From Odiellus spinosus (Eukaryota > Arthropoda > Arachnida > Opiliones > Phalangiidae), in the NCBI GenBank assembly GCA_963920705.1, contig OY987239.1, positions 4,870,254-4,934,253 of the forward strand: DNA of 64,000 bases, in the 5' to 3' direction. The position numbers and the translations under genes were made by a program. Of the stretch, positions 34,750 through 45,254 are shown piece by piece; positions within the stretch are counted from its first letter, which is position 1; each line of letters begins with the position of its first letter. The notes under the pieces were generated by a model. That model had not been told where the DNA came from. It was given only the letters and a program-made list of their open reading frames with translations, and did no database searches.

Positions 34750-35832
34750 ATGAGTGAAGATAGACAAGTCGCTTGTGGGAGTAGAAATGATCCTTCGAGT
34801 AGTGATAGTTATGAAAGCAATAGCCAAAGTATTAGTGTTAATAGTGACAATGATAGTCTTAAAGAGGAGTTTGATTATGACATTTTTGAATTTTATAATT
34901 TAACAAGACGACCAGATGATTTTAAGGAATTTTTGTTTAAAAATCAACTGATAGCTTCTAAACGAAATAGTCCAGCATGTGGAAGTTCGATGAAACTGGC
35001 GTCAAAACAAACCAAGCAAAATAGCAAAAATCGTGCAGATTTAATGGCTTGGCGTTGTAGAAAAAAGGGGTTGCATGGGGACGTTAAAAAGGAATGTGGA
35101 CGAACGGTTTCAATCCGAAAAGGGGGTTGGTTCGAAAAATCGCATCTCACCATGGCCGAAATTATGTTAATGACGTATTTAATATGTGAAAATGTTCAAA
35201 AATCGTTTATCATACGCCATATAGGTTTAAACAAAAATACTGTTAGTGACTGGGTAAGTATGGTGCTTGAAGTAGCAATCGGTGCAGCTATTGATAATGG
35301 AAAGGTTATAGGAGAGGAAGGTAAAGTAGTGGAAATAGATGAAAGCAAATTTGATAAACGTAAATATAACAGAGGCCGTAGGGTTGAAGGAACATGGGTG
35401 TTTGGTGGTGTCCAGAGGGATACAGGAGATTTTTTTATGGTACCGGTTGAGAATCGTACAGCAGCCACTTTAATCCCTATAATCGAAAAATGGATAAAGC
35501 CGTGAACCTCAATTTACAGCGATTGTTGGAAAGCTTATGATTCCTTAGATGATATGCCTGAATATCAACACTTAACCGTAAATCATTCCATTGCCTTCAA
35601 GAACTATGAAACTGGAGTTCATACCAATAAAATAGAAGGAAAATGGAATGCGGCCAAAACATATCTTCCACGATTTGGGTATAAAAAGGGTTCTGTACAA
35701 GGGTATTTAGCCATGCATATGCTACATTATAAAGCGAAGTTGGAAAAAAAAACGTTTTTTGGGGAAATGATTAAATATATTTCAGTATTGTATAACCCTT
35801 ACAAAATTGAATATTTGTCGGATGAATTTTAA
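34750..35832 (+). pseudogene. Merlin-type DDE transposase (IS1595/ISXO2-like) with one in-frame TGA
   Basis: Merlin transposases cut and paste DNA using a DDE-type RNase H fold related to bacterial IS1595/IS1016. The ATG at 34750 follows CAC. An acidic, Ser-rich N-terminus is followed by a Cys-containing segment (about residues 75-120, CGSS ... WRC ... KKECGRTVSIRKG), a helix-turn-helix-like stretch (NKNTVSDWVSM) and the catalytic core: VVEIDESKF (first Asp), SDCWKAY (second Asp) and HTNKIEGKWNAAK near the end (N-x-IEG-x-W block). Codon 35503-35505 is TGA within an otherwise uninterrupted frame, just after EKWIKP and before the SDCWKAY motif, so the protein as written is cut at 251 residues. 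The single lesion means recent inactivation, a polymorphism or a base error. Confidence 0.85.
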
Positions 35833-35899
35833 ATTTTTGTGATAAAAAAAATTTGACTATATGAACTATAATTACTATTTATAAGCATTGTTTAAAAAC

Positions 35900-36340
35900 A
35901 TAATAAAATTAATGGCCTCTTAAATAGGAATGTATAGGTTCCTAGTTAAGAGGCCGGTGTTAAATTAAATTTAGAGATTCAGAGGGGATTTTTAAAATTA
36001 ATGGCCTCTCAAATAGGATTGTACAGGTTCCTAGTTGAGAGGCCGGTGAGAATATTTTTTATTCTTAATTAATGGCCTCTTAAATAGGATTGTATAGGTT
36101 ATTTTAGGTTAGGTTAGGTTAGGTTCCTAGTTGAGAGGCCGGTGAGAATACTTTTTATTCTTAATTAATGGCCTCTCAATTAGGATTGTATAGGTTCCTA
36201 GTTGAGAGGCCGGTGAGAATATTTTTTATTCTTAATTAATGGCCTCTCAAATAGGATTGTATAGGTTCCTAGTTGAGAGGCCGGTGAGAATATTTTTTAT
36301 TCTTAATTAATGGCCTCTCAAATAGGATTGTATAGAGTGC
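35900..36340. repeat. Tandem ~71-bp hairpin repeat, six units, one with TTAGG insert
   Basis: Each unit contains GGCCTCTCAAATAGGATTG and CCTAGTTGAGAGGCC, forming a 10-bp stem around a ~22-base loop, separated by GGTGAGAATATTTTTTATTC. The third unit carries an extra ~25 bases of TTAGG repeats inside its loop (36100-36125). Confidence 0.85.
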
Positions 36341-36649
36341 ACAATCTGTATTTTTCATTGGCCATACTATTAACCTCTTCATCAGTTCAGCTTTGAAAAA
36401 ATCATACTATTTCTACTACTATCCTACTACTTTGGAACCAAAAAAATTATGACGTCACAAACGGCCTCGCTTATAGGAAAAATCCAAAAATTTTATATCT
36501 GTCACTTCAGACATTCAAGGCCATAACATGTCCTTCTGGGTCTTTGTTCGCAAAGACATTTTTGATATAATATCTGTCACTTCAGACATTCAAGGCCATA
36601 ACATGTCCTTCTGGGTCTTTGTTCGCAAAGACATTTTTGATATAATAGA

Positions 36650-37755
36650 CAAGTAGTCGCGTATGATTAGCTGAACTTTGAAGAAGGGGAAATTGGAACT
36701 GGGTGGATTCCATAGAATTATGCCGTTTACAATTAGGTGTAGGAATTCATATGGAACTGATCATCTAATTTTTTCTCAGGGTGCCGAATGGTTGTTTTTT
36801 CCTTGCGAATTGTCTCTGTTCTCGGTTGATCGGCAACCGAACAGTTCTCGAATCTCCCTGGCGGCCCAAGCCTCTTCGACGTACATTTTGTCAGCTACTC
36901 CACGCAAGATAACCATGGCGTCTCTTAATTGTCTGAATATGGAATCCTGGGTAAGACATCGTCAACTAGTAGCCCTTTACATTCTTAAACATTTTTTTTT
37001 TCGGAAGAATAAATCATTGATTGTTCTCGCTTCCATTTGTATTTTAATATTCTAGTTCATCATTTGTCTGATGGCCAGTTTGACTTTCATTTCCTCTGAG
37101 ATGTCCGTCATTAATCTGCTCCTGGACCTCAAAATTACCTTGACCCTGAGGAATTTCGCGCACGAATTCTACGAAAACTTATGTAGAACTAGCCTATTGT
37201 TCTTCTTCGAACGTCAGATAGTTAACATTATTTAATTGAACTGATTTTAGACTCTGGATACAATCTATTTAGATTGTTAAAACACGCCTAAACACGTTAT
37301 CAAATCTTGCGACAAAGTCGAAGTAGTAATTCTCGGATAATCATTAAAGTTACGAAACGATAGGCTCGAAGAAATATTGATTTTTTCCAAAGGAGTCATT
37401 TGCTGATACCAATAAGAGTTCGTCTCTGAAATGGCATTGTGTGAACCGAAAGATATGTTTGTTAGGAATAGCGACCTTTTTAGAGTTTAATTGGTTCATG
37501 GGCTATTTTTATACGTTCCATGGCAACTTACTTTGAAAGCCTGGACAAGAAACTCTCCTTAAATTTAGGCTTAGCAAGTCTAGTTCGCGATTTTAATAAT
37601 TATGTGAAAATTACCACGAAACCTTTGGTGAGTTTTGAAACGTATTTTCGCGCATCATAACTATTCAAATGGTTTAAAAATAGCTTGTGTAGCGTCCCTT
37701 AATTAACAAAGAGTTTGAAATTCATGTATTTTTTTTTTTCTTAATTTCTTTTCAG
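36650..37755. other. No recognised gene; open minus-strand stretches noted
   Basis: On the minus strand, an acceptor-like CTTACCCAG is followed by an open stretch (about 36955 to 36770) containing FRQLRDAMVILRGVADKMY. Another open stretch sits at about 37160-37060 (SEEMKVKLAIRQMMN). They might be exons of an unrecognised gene, but donors and phases do not fit convincingly. The expected M1/M2 exon of the downstream IR is not found here. Confidence 0.3.
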
Positions 37756-38291
37756 CATTCGTACGTTTACTCCGGATTCTAAGCTGGCGTATCCTGCTGG
37801 CGGTTTGGTTAATAGCCATCTCTTTCATTTACATCGACATGTGTAGCAACCTCAGTTCAAAGTTCACCAAAACCGAATACAGCTACGTTGACTCCGTGGA
37901 AAATTAAACCCCGGGATCGATATGAACACGTTTTTCTCATCAAGGACTACGTCGAGGAGGGATTCGTCAACAAGATGGCTGAGATCGACGACAATTACTT
38001 AGAACTGAAGAAGCAAATGCAACGGAAGGAGGAGATTGATTTACTTGAAACTTCATTTATGGATTTAATCTATAAAAATAATTATCTAATCATGGCGGAA
38101 CTCATTGGGAAAATTGGAGTGAAAGCGTTGCTCAGCATTACGTCGGAAGCGCCACCACGTCACCTGATCTCTTTCTCCGAACCCCTCTACAGCACATTCA
38201 TAGTTTTTCCCATAGCTCGCAAAGCCTCCTCCAGAACAGTGGACGCCATCAACGGCTTGTGAGATTACGTAATATCTTTTAAAGGGTGAGA

Positions 38292-38479
38292 CGCGGCGAT
38301 AGAGATCGGGGTTTCGAGAAAATAATCCAAAACTATCAGTTAATCATAAAAAATTAATCGGAAAATTATTCGCGATTACATTGGATTTATCATAGACTTT
38401 CCTCGAAAAATTTTAAGTTATGAATAAAGATAAAATAATCAGAAATTTTCTTGTCCAAACCCCGATCTCTACGCGGCGA
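38292..38479. mobile_element. Small foldback/MITE in the IR intron
   Basis: GCGGCGATAGAGATCGGGGT at the left is mirrored by CCCCGATCTCTACGCGGCG at the right, with AT-rich interior. It lies between the S2 and M4 exons. Confidence 0.65.
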
Positions 38480-38502
38480 AATAAATTTAGTCCAAACCAA
38501 AA

Positions 38503-38950
38503 GCGGATGAACCCTCCTTTGAAGCCTATTAGTGGTTTGAAAAGTTCAAAAGTGAACAGAATGACTTTTCTTATTTTTGGTGGGTAAAAAATGGGAGGTG
38601 GTTCTCACAGTCTCGCCAACTGCTCGTTACAAAGTTCAAGAGAAGGTTGCAAAAAACAAAAATACTCAGGCGGATGGATATGCTATATTTATGCTCAAAG
38701 AGTCAAGCAAATTCAGCTCGTATCGTACTCATGGGAAGGCTAGAGCTTGGGATTTTTAAATTATAAATCGCGGGCGTCCCACATGTTTTGAGGCTTCACC
38801 CCCAAAAAAGGGAGAAATTTTCCAATTTTTGTAAGGCGTATGAAGTAAGTCCCCTCCGAGCTAGTACAAGAACCTTTACCCCATCAGAGTGGTACTCATG
38901 GAACCGTATTAGAGTAACACTCTTCAAAGGAAGGATTAATCGGCTTCTAG
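38503..38950. mobile_element. Diverged member of the 7-bp-TSD MITE family (copy E)
   Basis: The left end AAGCGGATGAACCCTCCTTTG and right end CAAAGGAAGGATTAATCGGC are degenerate forms of the family termini. The interior is diverged. TSD not recognisable. Confidence 0.5.
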
Positions 38951-39503
38951 ATTTACTGGCCGAAGCTCTTGCAATAATTTGACTCGAAATTCTATATAAT
39001 CCTACATTGTATTAGAACTCTAAAGCATTCAAAAAGGTTTATAAAAACTCTAGAAATTCAGAATTTGCTTTTGATTTGCCATACTTTTATTCGAATGTCA
39101 TTTTTGGTTTAGAAAAAGTGTTTTAAATGTATAAAACTATTTCTATATTGAAATTTCCTGCTATATCATTTGGACGGAACGTTTCAGTTCTTTTTAATGA
39201 GCCGCGTATCACCCTTTTAGAAGAGTTTTTGGGGCGTTGCAACAATTATTTAATATTATTCCCAACGAAAGAGCTACGATGGAAATGGAGAAGAAAATCA
39301 TGGCTAATTTCTTCATGCGATGGACCAAACCGGGGGAAGTATTTCAAGACACGACCTTCAGCGACGTCAAGAGCGTAGTTGACCTTTTCTTCATCGGCTC
39401 TATCATGGCCGGTCTCATTTTCGTCGTCGAATACTCGACCGTGCTAATTCGTAACGTATTCAACTTTTATGATTCAAAGCGAAACAAATTGGGATGCGTG
39501 TAA

Positions 39504-39917
39504 ATATCCAAATTTTGAAGCAAAGCTGTATCTACGAAATTATTTTCAATTATCAATTATCATTAATTAGCAAAAAACCTTTTGAACTTTTCCACTTTTC
39601 TCGAGGATAACATTTCAAGAGATTAATGTAAAATGAATATAAAATTCATGCGTTTGGGGCGAGATCAATTCCTTTAAAAATTGCTTGACTACAAAAGTTT
39701 TCGGTGTATTTTGAGGGCCGTTGGCGCATTCCTCACCACAAAATAAAGTATTTTTGATCCACCAGTTTTCTCTTACTGTAAAAATTAACTATTAAGGCGG
39801 TAGTCAATGGGAAACTCACCAAAATGAGTCATTTGCCGTACCTAATTATATAGCGAACTACAAATGCTATCAGTTGGCGGTTTTCACTTAAATTAGAATT
39901 GGAATCTTCTTTAGTTC
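39504..39917. other. No gene recognised before the gap
   Basis: AT-rich, without a supportable gene; ends at the assembly gap. Confidence 0.5.
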
Positions 39918-40117
39918 NNNNNNNNNNNNNNNNNNNNNNNNNNNNNNNNNNNNNNNNNNNNNNNNNNNNNNNNNNNNNNNNNNNNNNNNNNNNNNNNNNN
40001 NNNNNNNNNNNNNNNNNNNNNNNNNNNNNNNNNNNNNNNNNNNNNNNNNNNNNNNNNNNNNNNNNNNNNNNNNNNNNNNNNNNNNNNNNNNNNNNNNNNN
40101 NNNNNNNNNNNNNNNNN
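39918..40117. other. Assembly gap (200 N)
   Basis: Exactly 200 unknown bases, a conventional placeholder length, so true distance and order across it are uncertain. Open frames spanning it are meaningless. Confidence 1.
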
Positions 40118-40395
40118 ACATTGGCTTGAGGATATGCTGGCCTTTGTGCGCACAGAAGGATTTGTGAAGAACGGTATAGTCCTTGGATCTTCCAACCTTG
40201 ATATAGGTGCCATCTACAATGGTAATAAGACAATTAGGCTTGTTGTTAGCAAAGAGTTTTACTGCTGCTCCAGATTGATGGTTTGTTATCAGATTGTCAC
40301 GTGATAAGTGTTGCAGGCCAAAATGATGTGGCACGAAATGCTCCGATAAAGCCATAATAACCGCTTTTACCGTGTTTGATACCGATCTTTCAGTC
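40118..40395 (-). pseudogene. DDE_Tnp_4-type transposase-like fragment (N-terminal half)
   Basis: Minus-strand translation gives SVSNTVKAVIMALSEHFVPHHFG-type sequence, LSRDNLITNH and ITIVDGTYIKVGRS followed by HKSFCAHKGQHILKPM, the first-Asp region of DDE superfamily endonucleases of the Harbinger-related Tnp_4 kind. It runs into the gap. The adjoining plus-strand segment carries what is normally the C-terminal part of the same protein family, so the gene is either rearranged or misassembled. Confidence 0.65.
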
Positions 40396-40908
40396 TCTAC
40401 GAAAGAAAATCCTCTTAAGGAAGTAGTTGAGCGCGATAATCTGCTTCGCAAACCGTCTAAATGGCAACGAATTGAGGATAGTGAATTTCAAGACTTCCCT
40501 GTACTTCGTGAAAGTGATGTACGTGAGGTGGTAATGAGCGACTTTAAAACGAAACGCGCTGAATCTTATGTGGCGTTGACTATAGAGAAATCCGGCTCTT
40601 TCAGCGTCGAAGTGTCCAAAGTTGAACATGACTTAATTCGTATACGCGTGCCTGGTCAATTTTCCACCTCAGCTGTTCACCAAGCTCTAATTCGTTATGT
40701 ACCGAACGGGACAGGCGCAAATGCCATTAAAGGCTGGTATTGCAATTGCAAAGGTGGTAGTTTGACGATAGGTACTTGTGTTCAGGTTAGCAGCGTAATC
40801 TGGTATCTTGGTTATCGTCGCCATGAAGATCGAGGCAGTTGGTACCAGTCAAAATTGCGTGTAGTGTGTGAAGATGCCACTGAGCTTGAACTACCAGACA
40901 TACGTTAA
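40396..40908 (+). pseudogene. C-terminal SWIM-like zinc domain of the same transposase-like family
   Basis: Open on the plus strand to the stop at 40906-40908. It contains KWQRIED, DFPVLRESDVREV and then GWYCNCKGGSLTIGTCVQVSS with WYLGYRRH. C-x-C followed by a third Cys matches SWIM zinc fingers, but the usual C-x-H end appears as C-V-Q, so the fourth ligand may be lost. In the family as I know it this part follows the DDE domain on the same strand; here it is inverted relative to it, with the breakpoint near 40395. Confidence 0.6.
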
Positions 40909-42078
40909 ACGTAGAAAACCTTAGCGTTAAATGAATAATTTGTCCGTTTTATACAAGTGTGTTTTGTTTAATATGAAATAAAAATTAAAGATACTACTCC
41001 AGTACCTTCTAATTGGTATGATTTCTCTATTTATTTTTCGAGTTTCTTATACACCAAAGACTATTCAAGTAAGCTATATAGTCTTTGCACGGCCCCTGTA
41101 AAGCTAGCAAAAGCCTACTGCATGAATGCTTGACAAGTGGAACACTTCTACAGGCGTTTTCGAGAATTTCGAGGCATAGTAGACCAAAAATATACGAATT
41201 TCATTTTGCCGCCAGCACTATACCCGTGGCAGTTACAAAATAATTCTTTCCTAATATTTTCCTAACATAATTATGAATCTAAAATAATAACCGTTCAAGA
41301 TTTTCGTGTGGGGGAAGGCTTTCATATCCGGCACGGAAGTCATAGATTCTTCCTATTCTTTACATTATGGAAGAAACCTTCCATTCGTTGTAATTCCCAA
41401 AATTTACAGTTGTGAGCTCGAATTTTAGCTTTAAATTATCCCCCAACTACCCTATTTTAATAATATAATACGAATTTATCATAAAAGAGACGAAAATTTT
41501 TAACATTACGTGGACCCAGACTCTTATGGGGAGTTGCTGTTGTTCTTTATTTTTAGTATATTTGTTTTGTAAACTTTTTAACTGGTGGCCTATTTAAACG
41601 ACAAGGAATTGATAAAAAAATCACTTGTTAGATTTCATTCCACTTTAAAGAAAGAATAACGTTCAGAATTGTAAGAATAATTTTCATTTTCGTATAGGCA
41701 CGTATTATATTTCCGAAAATAAAAAGTTTATTCGCTTGTAAAGCAGCTAATTATTCTAAGTACAAGTAATATTTTATTCCTATAAACAAAGCAACATTTG
41801 AGTTTCAGCCTGCGTATTTATATCTCCTGTGTTATCATTCGCAAACGCTTATTCGTACTTCAATCAATTTCATTACATTATTTCGAAACGAAAAACATAC
41901 TGAAGGTGCTTGGAAATAACTGGTAAAACTGCGTTGGTCCCACACCAATCAATTCGCAAGCCAGTTCAAATGATTTTTCACTAGGTACAATTTATTTTTA
42001 TCCACAGTAGTCAAGTCTTTCCACGACGAAAAATGTCTCAGTTGGAAACACAAATTCGATTCATTTTTGCTCATGTAA
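40909..42078. other. No gene recognised
   Basis: AT-rich intergenic sequence with AATAAA at about 40977 that could polyadenylate the upstream fragment. Nothing else supportable. Confidence 0.45.
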
Positions 42079-42085
42079 GTTGCAT

Positions 42086-42426
42086 CAGAAGCCGATGAAA
42101 CCCTCCTTTGAAGTCTATTACTCCAGGGTCTTATCAACCACTCTCTGTATGGGTTAGTTTCAAAAAGCGCGATTCTTACGCCTCCTAACGGTAGATATTT
42201 TCGGAGCGGGAGTTCGTCCAGCGAATATTTCTAGCAGCCTTGGAGTTCGTCAAAAAAAAAAACCTCGTCGTTTGTGGAGAGAGAGAATTTCCAATTTTCC
42301 GTAGACAGGGGGTATGAAGTTGGGCCCCTCCGATCTCGTAAAATTGTGAATTTTACCCATACAGAGAGGCACGCTATATGGAACATTAGAGTAGTAGACT
42401 TCAAAGGAGGGTTTCATAGGCATCTG
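42086..42426 (-). mobile_element. MITE family with 7-bp TSD, copy B (TSD GTTGCAT)
   Basis: Termini CAGAAGCCGATGAAACCC and GGGTTTCATAGGCATCTG, flanked by GTTGCAT at 42079-42085 and 42427-42433. The interior is in reverse orientation to copies A and C. It ends ~200 bases before the intact IR gene. Confidence 0.85.
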
Positions 42427-42629
42427 GTTGCATTTATTTCAGATAAATTCAGATAAATCTAATTGTGTTTATTTGCTAAATGACCATCAAATGCATAGCA
42501 ATAAATTCATGAAGATTCTTAATTTCTTCGTAATCGATAGAAAAAACACCTGTTTGGTTGCATTCTCGCTTTAAAGAAAATTGACTTTATATTACAGAAG
42601 AAAAGCAACGAAGCCATTTTCGAGCAATC

Positions 42630-45194
42630 ATGGTTAAATGGGAAGTTTACACCTGGTTTTTTCGCCTACTTTGCGGTACAGCAGTTCATCTTACACAACA
42701 TAATGTCACGTGAGTCAACCTTATTAAAATATTCGCGAAAACTAGAACCAGCCGAAACTAAACCAATTGTCATTTTAAAGGTTGAAATTGTTGCATGTCG
42801 AAGACGTCGGTGATATGCTCGAACAAATTGGGAAACAAGGCCCTCGGACAATAGGAGAATCAATATACGAAGGAATTACAAATGGAGTATGTGTCAATAA
42901 AAAAAATTGCATTTCACATGACAATCGGCCCATAACATTACACGCTAATACCCTTTTCAGACGAGGCGTAACTAGCCGATTTAATCAGATTTAACCATGG
43001 TTTACTCAAAATAAACCGAGGTTTATTGAACTGAAAAGGCTATGTAAACCTCGGTTAAATCTGATTAAACCACGGCTAACTAATCCTCGTCTGAAGAGGG
43101 TATAACGCGTCTACTTAATAGCATCAGTTGTGAATACTATAACAACAAACTATTACTCTAAAACCATTAGTAATTTTTATCCACACCCCCTAGGGGGTGT
43201 AGGCTACTACAGTGAAATTGTCTGTAGTATGTATCTATCGAGCATGTTGTGTGTATGTACTGTGTGGAAATACTAGATTTTAGTTTCTACAAGCTAAAAG
43301 ATGTAAAATATAATATTTGTAGGTTTTTGCGCGAATGATTTGGATTATGGGTTTTTTGCGCGAGTGTTTTAGCGGCTAATAGTGATATCACACACACAAT
43401 GGACTCTCAGGGTGTGGCTTCCCTGAAGGACTTTGTCATCTTGTTTTATCTTTATCAAAAGTTTGCGGACACCGGTTGTTATTTACTTTACGCTCGGGAG
43501 GCACATTTTGAAAATTACCACGTTTCACCTTCGGTACAATCGGGATTCTTCGTCATCGTAACCGCGCTGAGCCCCGATGGTAGACCTTCGGAGCATTTGG
43601 ACATACTTGGTCTGAACGGCTACGTCTGGATAGCGACTACTGTTTCTATCATTGCATTGTCTTTCTTCCTCCCCGGAATTAAAGACGCCACGAAGGCACG
43701 CGTTTGGAGTTTAAAGAAATACGTTTCGCACTCTCTCTCGTACTTATGGTACTTCACAGCCGACCTTCTACAAAACAGTGAGTTTAATAATGAATATTAA
43801 CCAGTAATGAATGTTTTACTGAAGAAAATATTCATTGGGGCAAAAAGAGCGCCACAAAGGAGAGGCTTAGGTCACCAACTTATACCTTCAAGTAGCGAGG
43901 TTCTTGTCCAAAGTTCGCCAAATTGGCGATGAAGTAGGGAGAATCTTTCTCGAAGTTTCTCCTTCAAAAAAAAAAAAAATATTATCTTATTTACCTTAGT
44001 CACTGGCAGCAATGGATGCCAGCAACTTTGCTGTAATATTTAGCGCGAGCACTGACTGTTCAATCATACAACAGTAAATAATACATTACTGTATAACCAG
44101 TAAAACAGATACATTATATTACAGTTGCTGTAATTGAAAACTGGTTTAACTACTATGAAAAATGTATCTTTTTTTACTAATTGACTTTAGCGCGTCTTAG
44201 AAACAGTAATAACTCGGGTGCGATTTCTAATATTGGGATGGCTCGTGGCATCTAGCATTCTCATGAAATGTTACTCTTCTAACCTAAAGGGAGAACTACT
44301 TGTTTCGAGTCATGAAAAGATAAACCGCATCAATGATCTCGCCAAAAGAAAAGACATCACTCCACTCTTGTGGAAACACGCTGCGATTTCTAATTCGATC
44401 CGGGTGAGTGTATTACGTAAATCGACCAATCAAAGAGTCAGAATCGCCTATCTTAATAGTTGCAAAAAGTAATAACTAAAAAACCTTGCGCGTGATTTCA
44501 ATATTGGGTGTGTTTTCATAATATCTAGACTAGTCCAAGAAGCGATTACGAGTTATTGCGACAAATTATCAAGCAAAGAAAATTAGATATTTTCTACGAC
44601 GATTTCCTCAACGTGAGCCAATGGACTTGGAGCGTAAAATACGCCCATTTTATCTACGGTCCAATCGTGAATGCGTACATGGCTTTCCTCGGAAACATAC
44701 TGAGAGAGAACGACAAAATGGCTTACGTAAGCGAAACGAAGTACGATCAAAATTACGTCTTTTTGTTTTACAACATAAATCTTTCCACTACTATTTTGGA
44801 ACGAGTAGACTACTTGTAAGTTTAAAATACACTTCTTTCTTTTGAGCAACAAAATCAAATTTATTTTGTACCTCCCAAATCTAAAATGTTCATAGGCGCT
44901 TGTGTTGCAGTACAGTTTAGGTTACTTCAACAACCCAGTTTATGGCGTTTATACGTTTATTCTTTGTTTCTCCCAAGGACTACACGATTTGTGGAAACTG
45001 ATCAATTGTTTCCGCTGAGGAGTATCGACAGTTTCAAGTCCCGCAAATACATGTACCAACCAGGAAACCAAATGACTGCCGTTACTCCACTAACAGCGCA
45101 TTTTAATTGGCCCGTGTTCAAAATTTTGATCATCGGAATCGCCTCTTCTATTTTGGTCGCAATGATTGAAATTTCCCTAATGATTCACGCCTGA
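42630..45194 (+). CDS. Ionotropic receptor-like gene, six exons, intact, 436 aa
   Basis: Exons 42630-42709, 42781-42886, 43411-43777, 44207-44403, 44529-44815 and 44921-45194 join with matching phases into one open frame. Donors are GTGAGT, GTATGT, GTGAGT, GTGAGT and GTAAGT. The product starts with a hydrophobic segment that could be a signal peptide (VKWEVYTWFFRLLCGTAVHL). It has a very short extracellular part (~130 aa) before M1 (about 132-150, YVWIATTVSIIALSFFL), a pore-helix region (SLSYLWYFTADLLQN, about 170-184), M3 (about 190-210, RFLILGWLVASSILMKCYSSNLK contains the family's YSSNL), an S2 lobe, and M4 near the C-terminus (FKILIIGIASSILVAMIEI). Most IRs are 550-650 aa, so the S1 lobe is strongly reduced or an exon was missed. 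No amino-terminal domain. Function (chemosensory channel) is inferred from family. Confidence 0.78.
42942..43109. mobile_element. Small MITE in IR intron 2
   Basis: CGCTAATACCCTTTTCAGAC / GTCTGAAGAGGGTATAACGCG ends and long internal complementarity (GATTTAATCAG, AAACCTCGGTT) form a ~168-base hairpin. The intron also holds a CCCCCTAGGGGG palindrome at about 43185. Confidence 0.75.
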
Positions 45195-45254
45195 AAACAT
45201 ACTTTTTCGATTATAGTTTTACGATAATTAAGGGTTCAAATACTTGGACATTTA

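Larger units (their letters stand above)
33391..36647. mobile_element. Merlin (IS1595/ISXO2-like) transposon region with inverted flanks
   Basis: A ~78-base sequence (CTGAAGTGACAGATATTATA to GGCCTTGAATGTCTGAAG) at 33391-33480 occurs inverted and tandemly doubled at 36496-36647. Between these flanks lies the transposase gene. Also inside: a foldback pair of TTTTCTTTTAAAACxxxAAATTTAAATA sequences (33480-33600 against 34460-34580), a 2-copy ~135-base repeat with CTCGACTTTAGTCGAG hairpins (33645-33960), and a 71-bp hairpin repeat array (35900-36340). The exact transposon ends and TSD were not identified. Confidence 0.6.
37756..39503 (+). pseudogene. Ionotropic receptor 3' half, frameshifted and 5'-truncated
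   Basis: Exons 37756-38258 and 39221-39503 are visible. The first begins after a good acceptor (TTAATTTCTTTTCAG) with the same phase as the M3 exon of the intact IR at 44.2 kb, and encodes M3 (WRILLAVWLIAISFIYIDMC, then SNLSSKF). The frame meets a stop at 37906-37908, but the following S2 lobe (…FLIKDYVEEGF… to AINGL) is open one base out of register, so a 1-base insertion near the AAAA at 37900-37904 is likely. The donor GTGAGA at 38259 joins in phase to the last exon, which holds M4 (VVDLFFIGSIMAGLIFVVEY). No M1/pore exon is present upstream. Either a pseudogene or a truncated gene with a sequencing error. Confidence 0.7.

Noticed and set aside
35900-36340. CRISPR-like look of regularly spaced palindromic repeats
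   Set aside because: Repeats and 'spacers' are both nearly identical between units, and the context is eukaryotic; it is a tandem repeat.
36678-37055. 125-aa plus-strand frame
   Set aside because: No family resemblance, ends in low-complexity Phe/Leu; the opposite strand looks at least as coding-like. Left unassigned.
39829-40451. Open frames spanning the N gap
   Set aside because: Unknown bases cannot support coding calls; only the parts outside the gap were used.
44911-45020. Alternative frame reading Y-S-L-G-Y-F-N-N-P in the last IR exon
   Set aside because: Looks receptor-like but ends in a stop and no acceptor gives its phase; the acceptor at 44919-44920 gives the other frame, continuous with M4.
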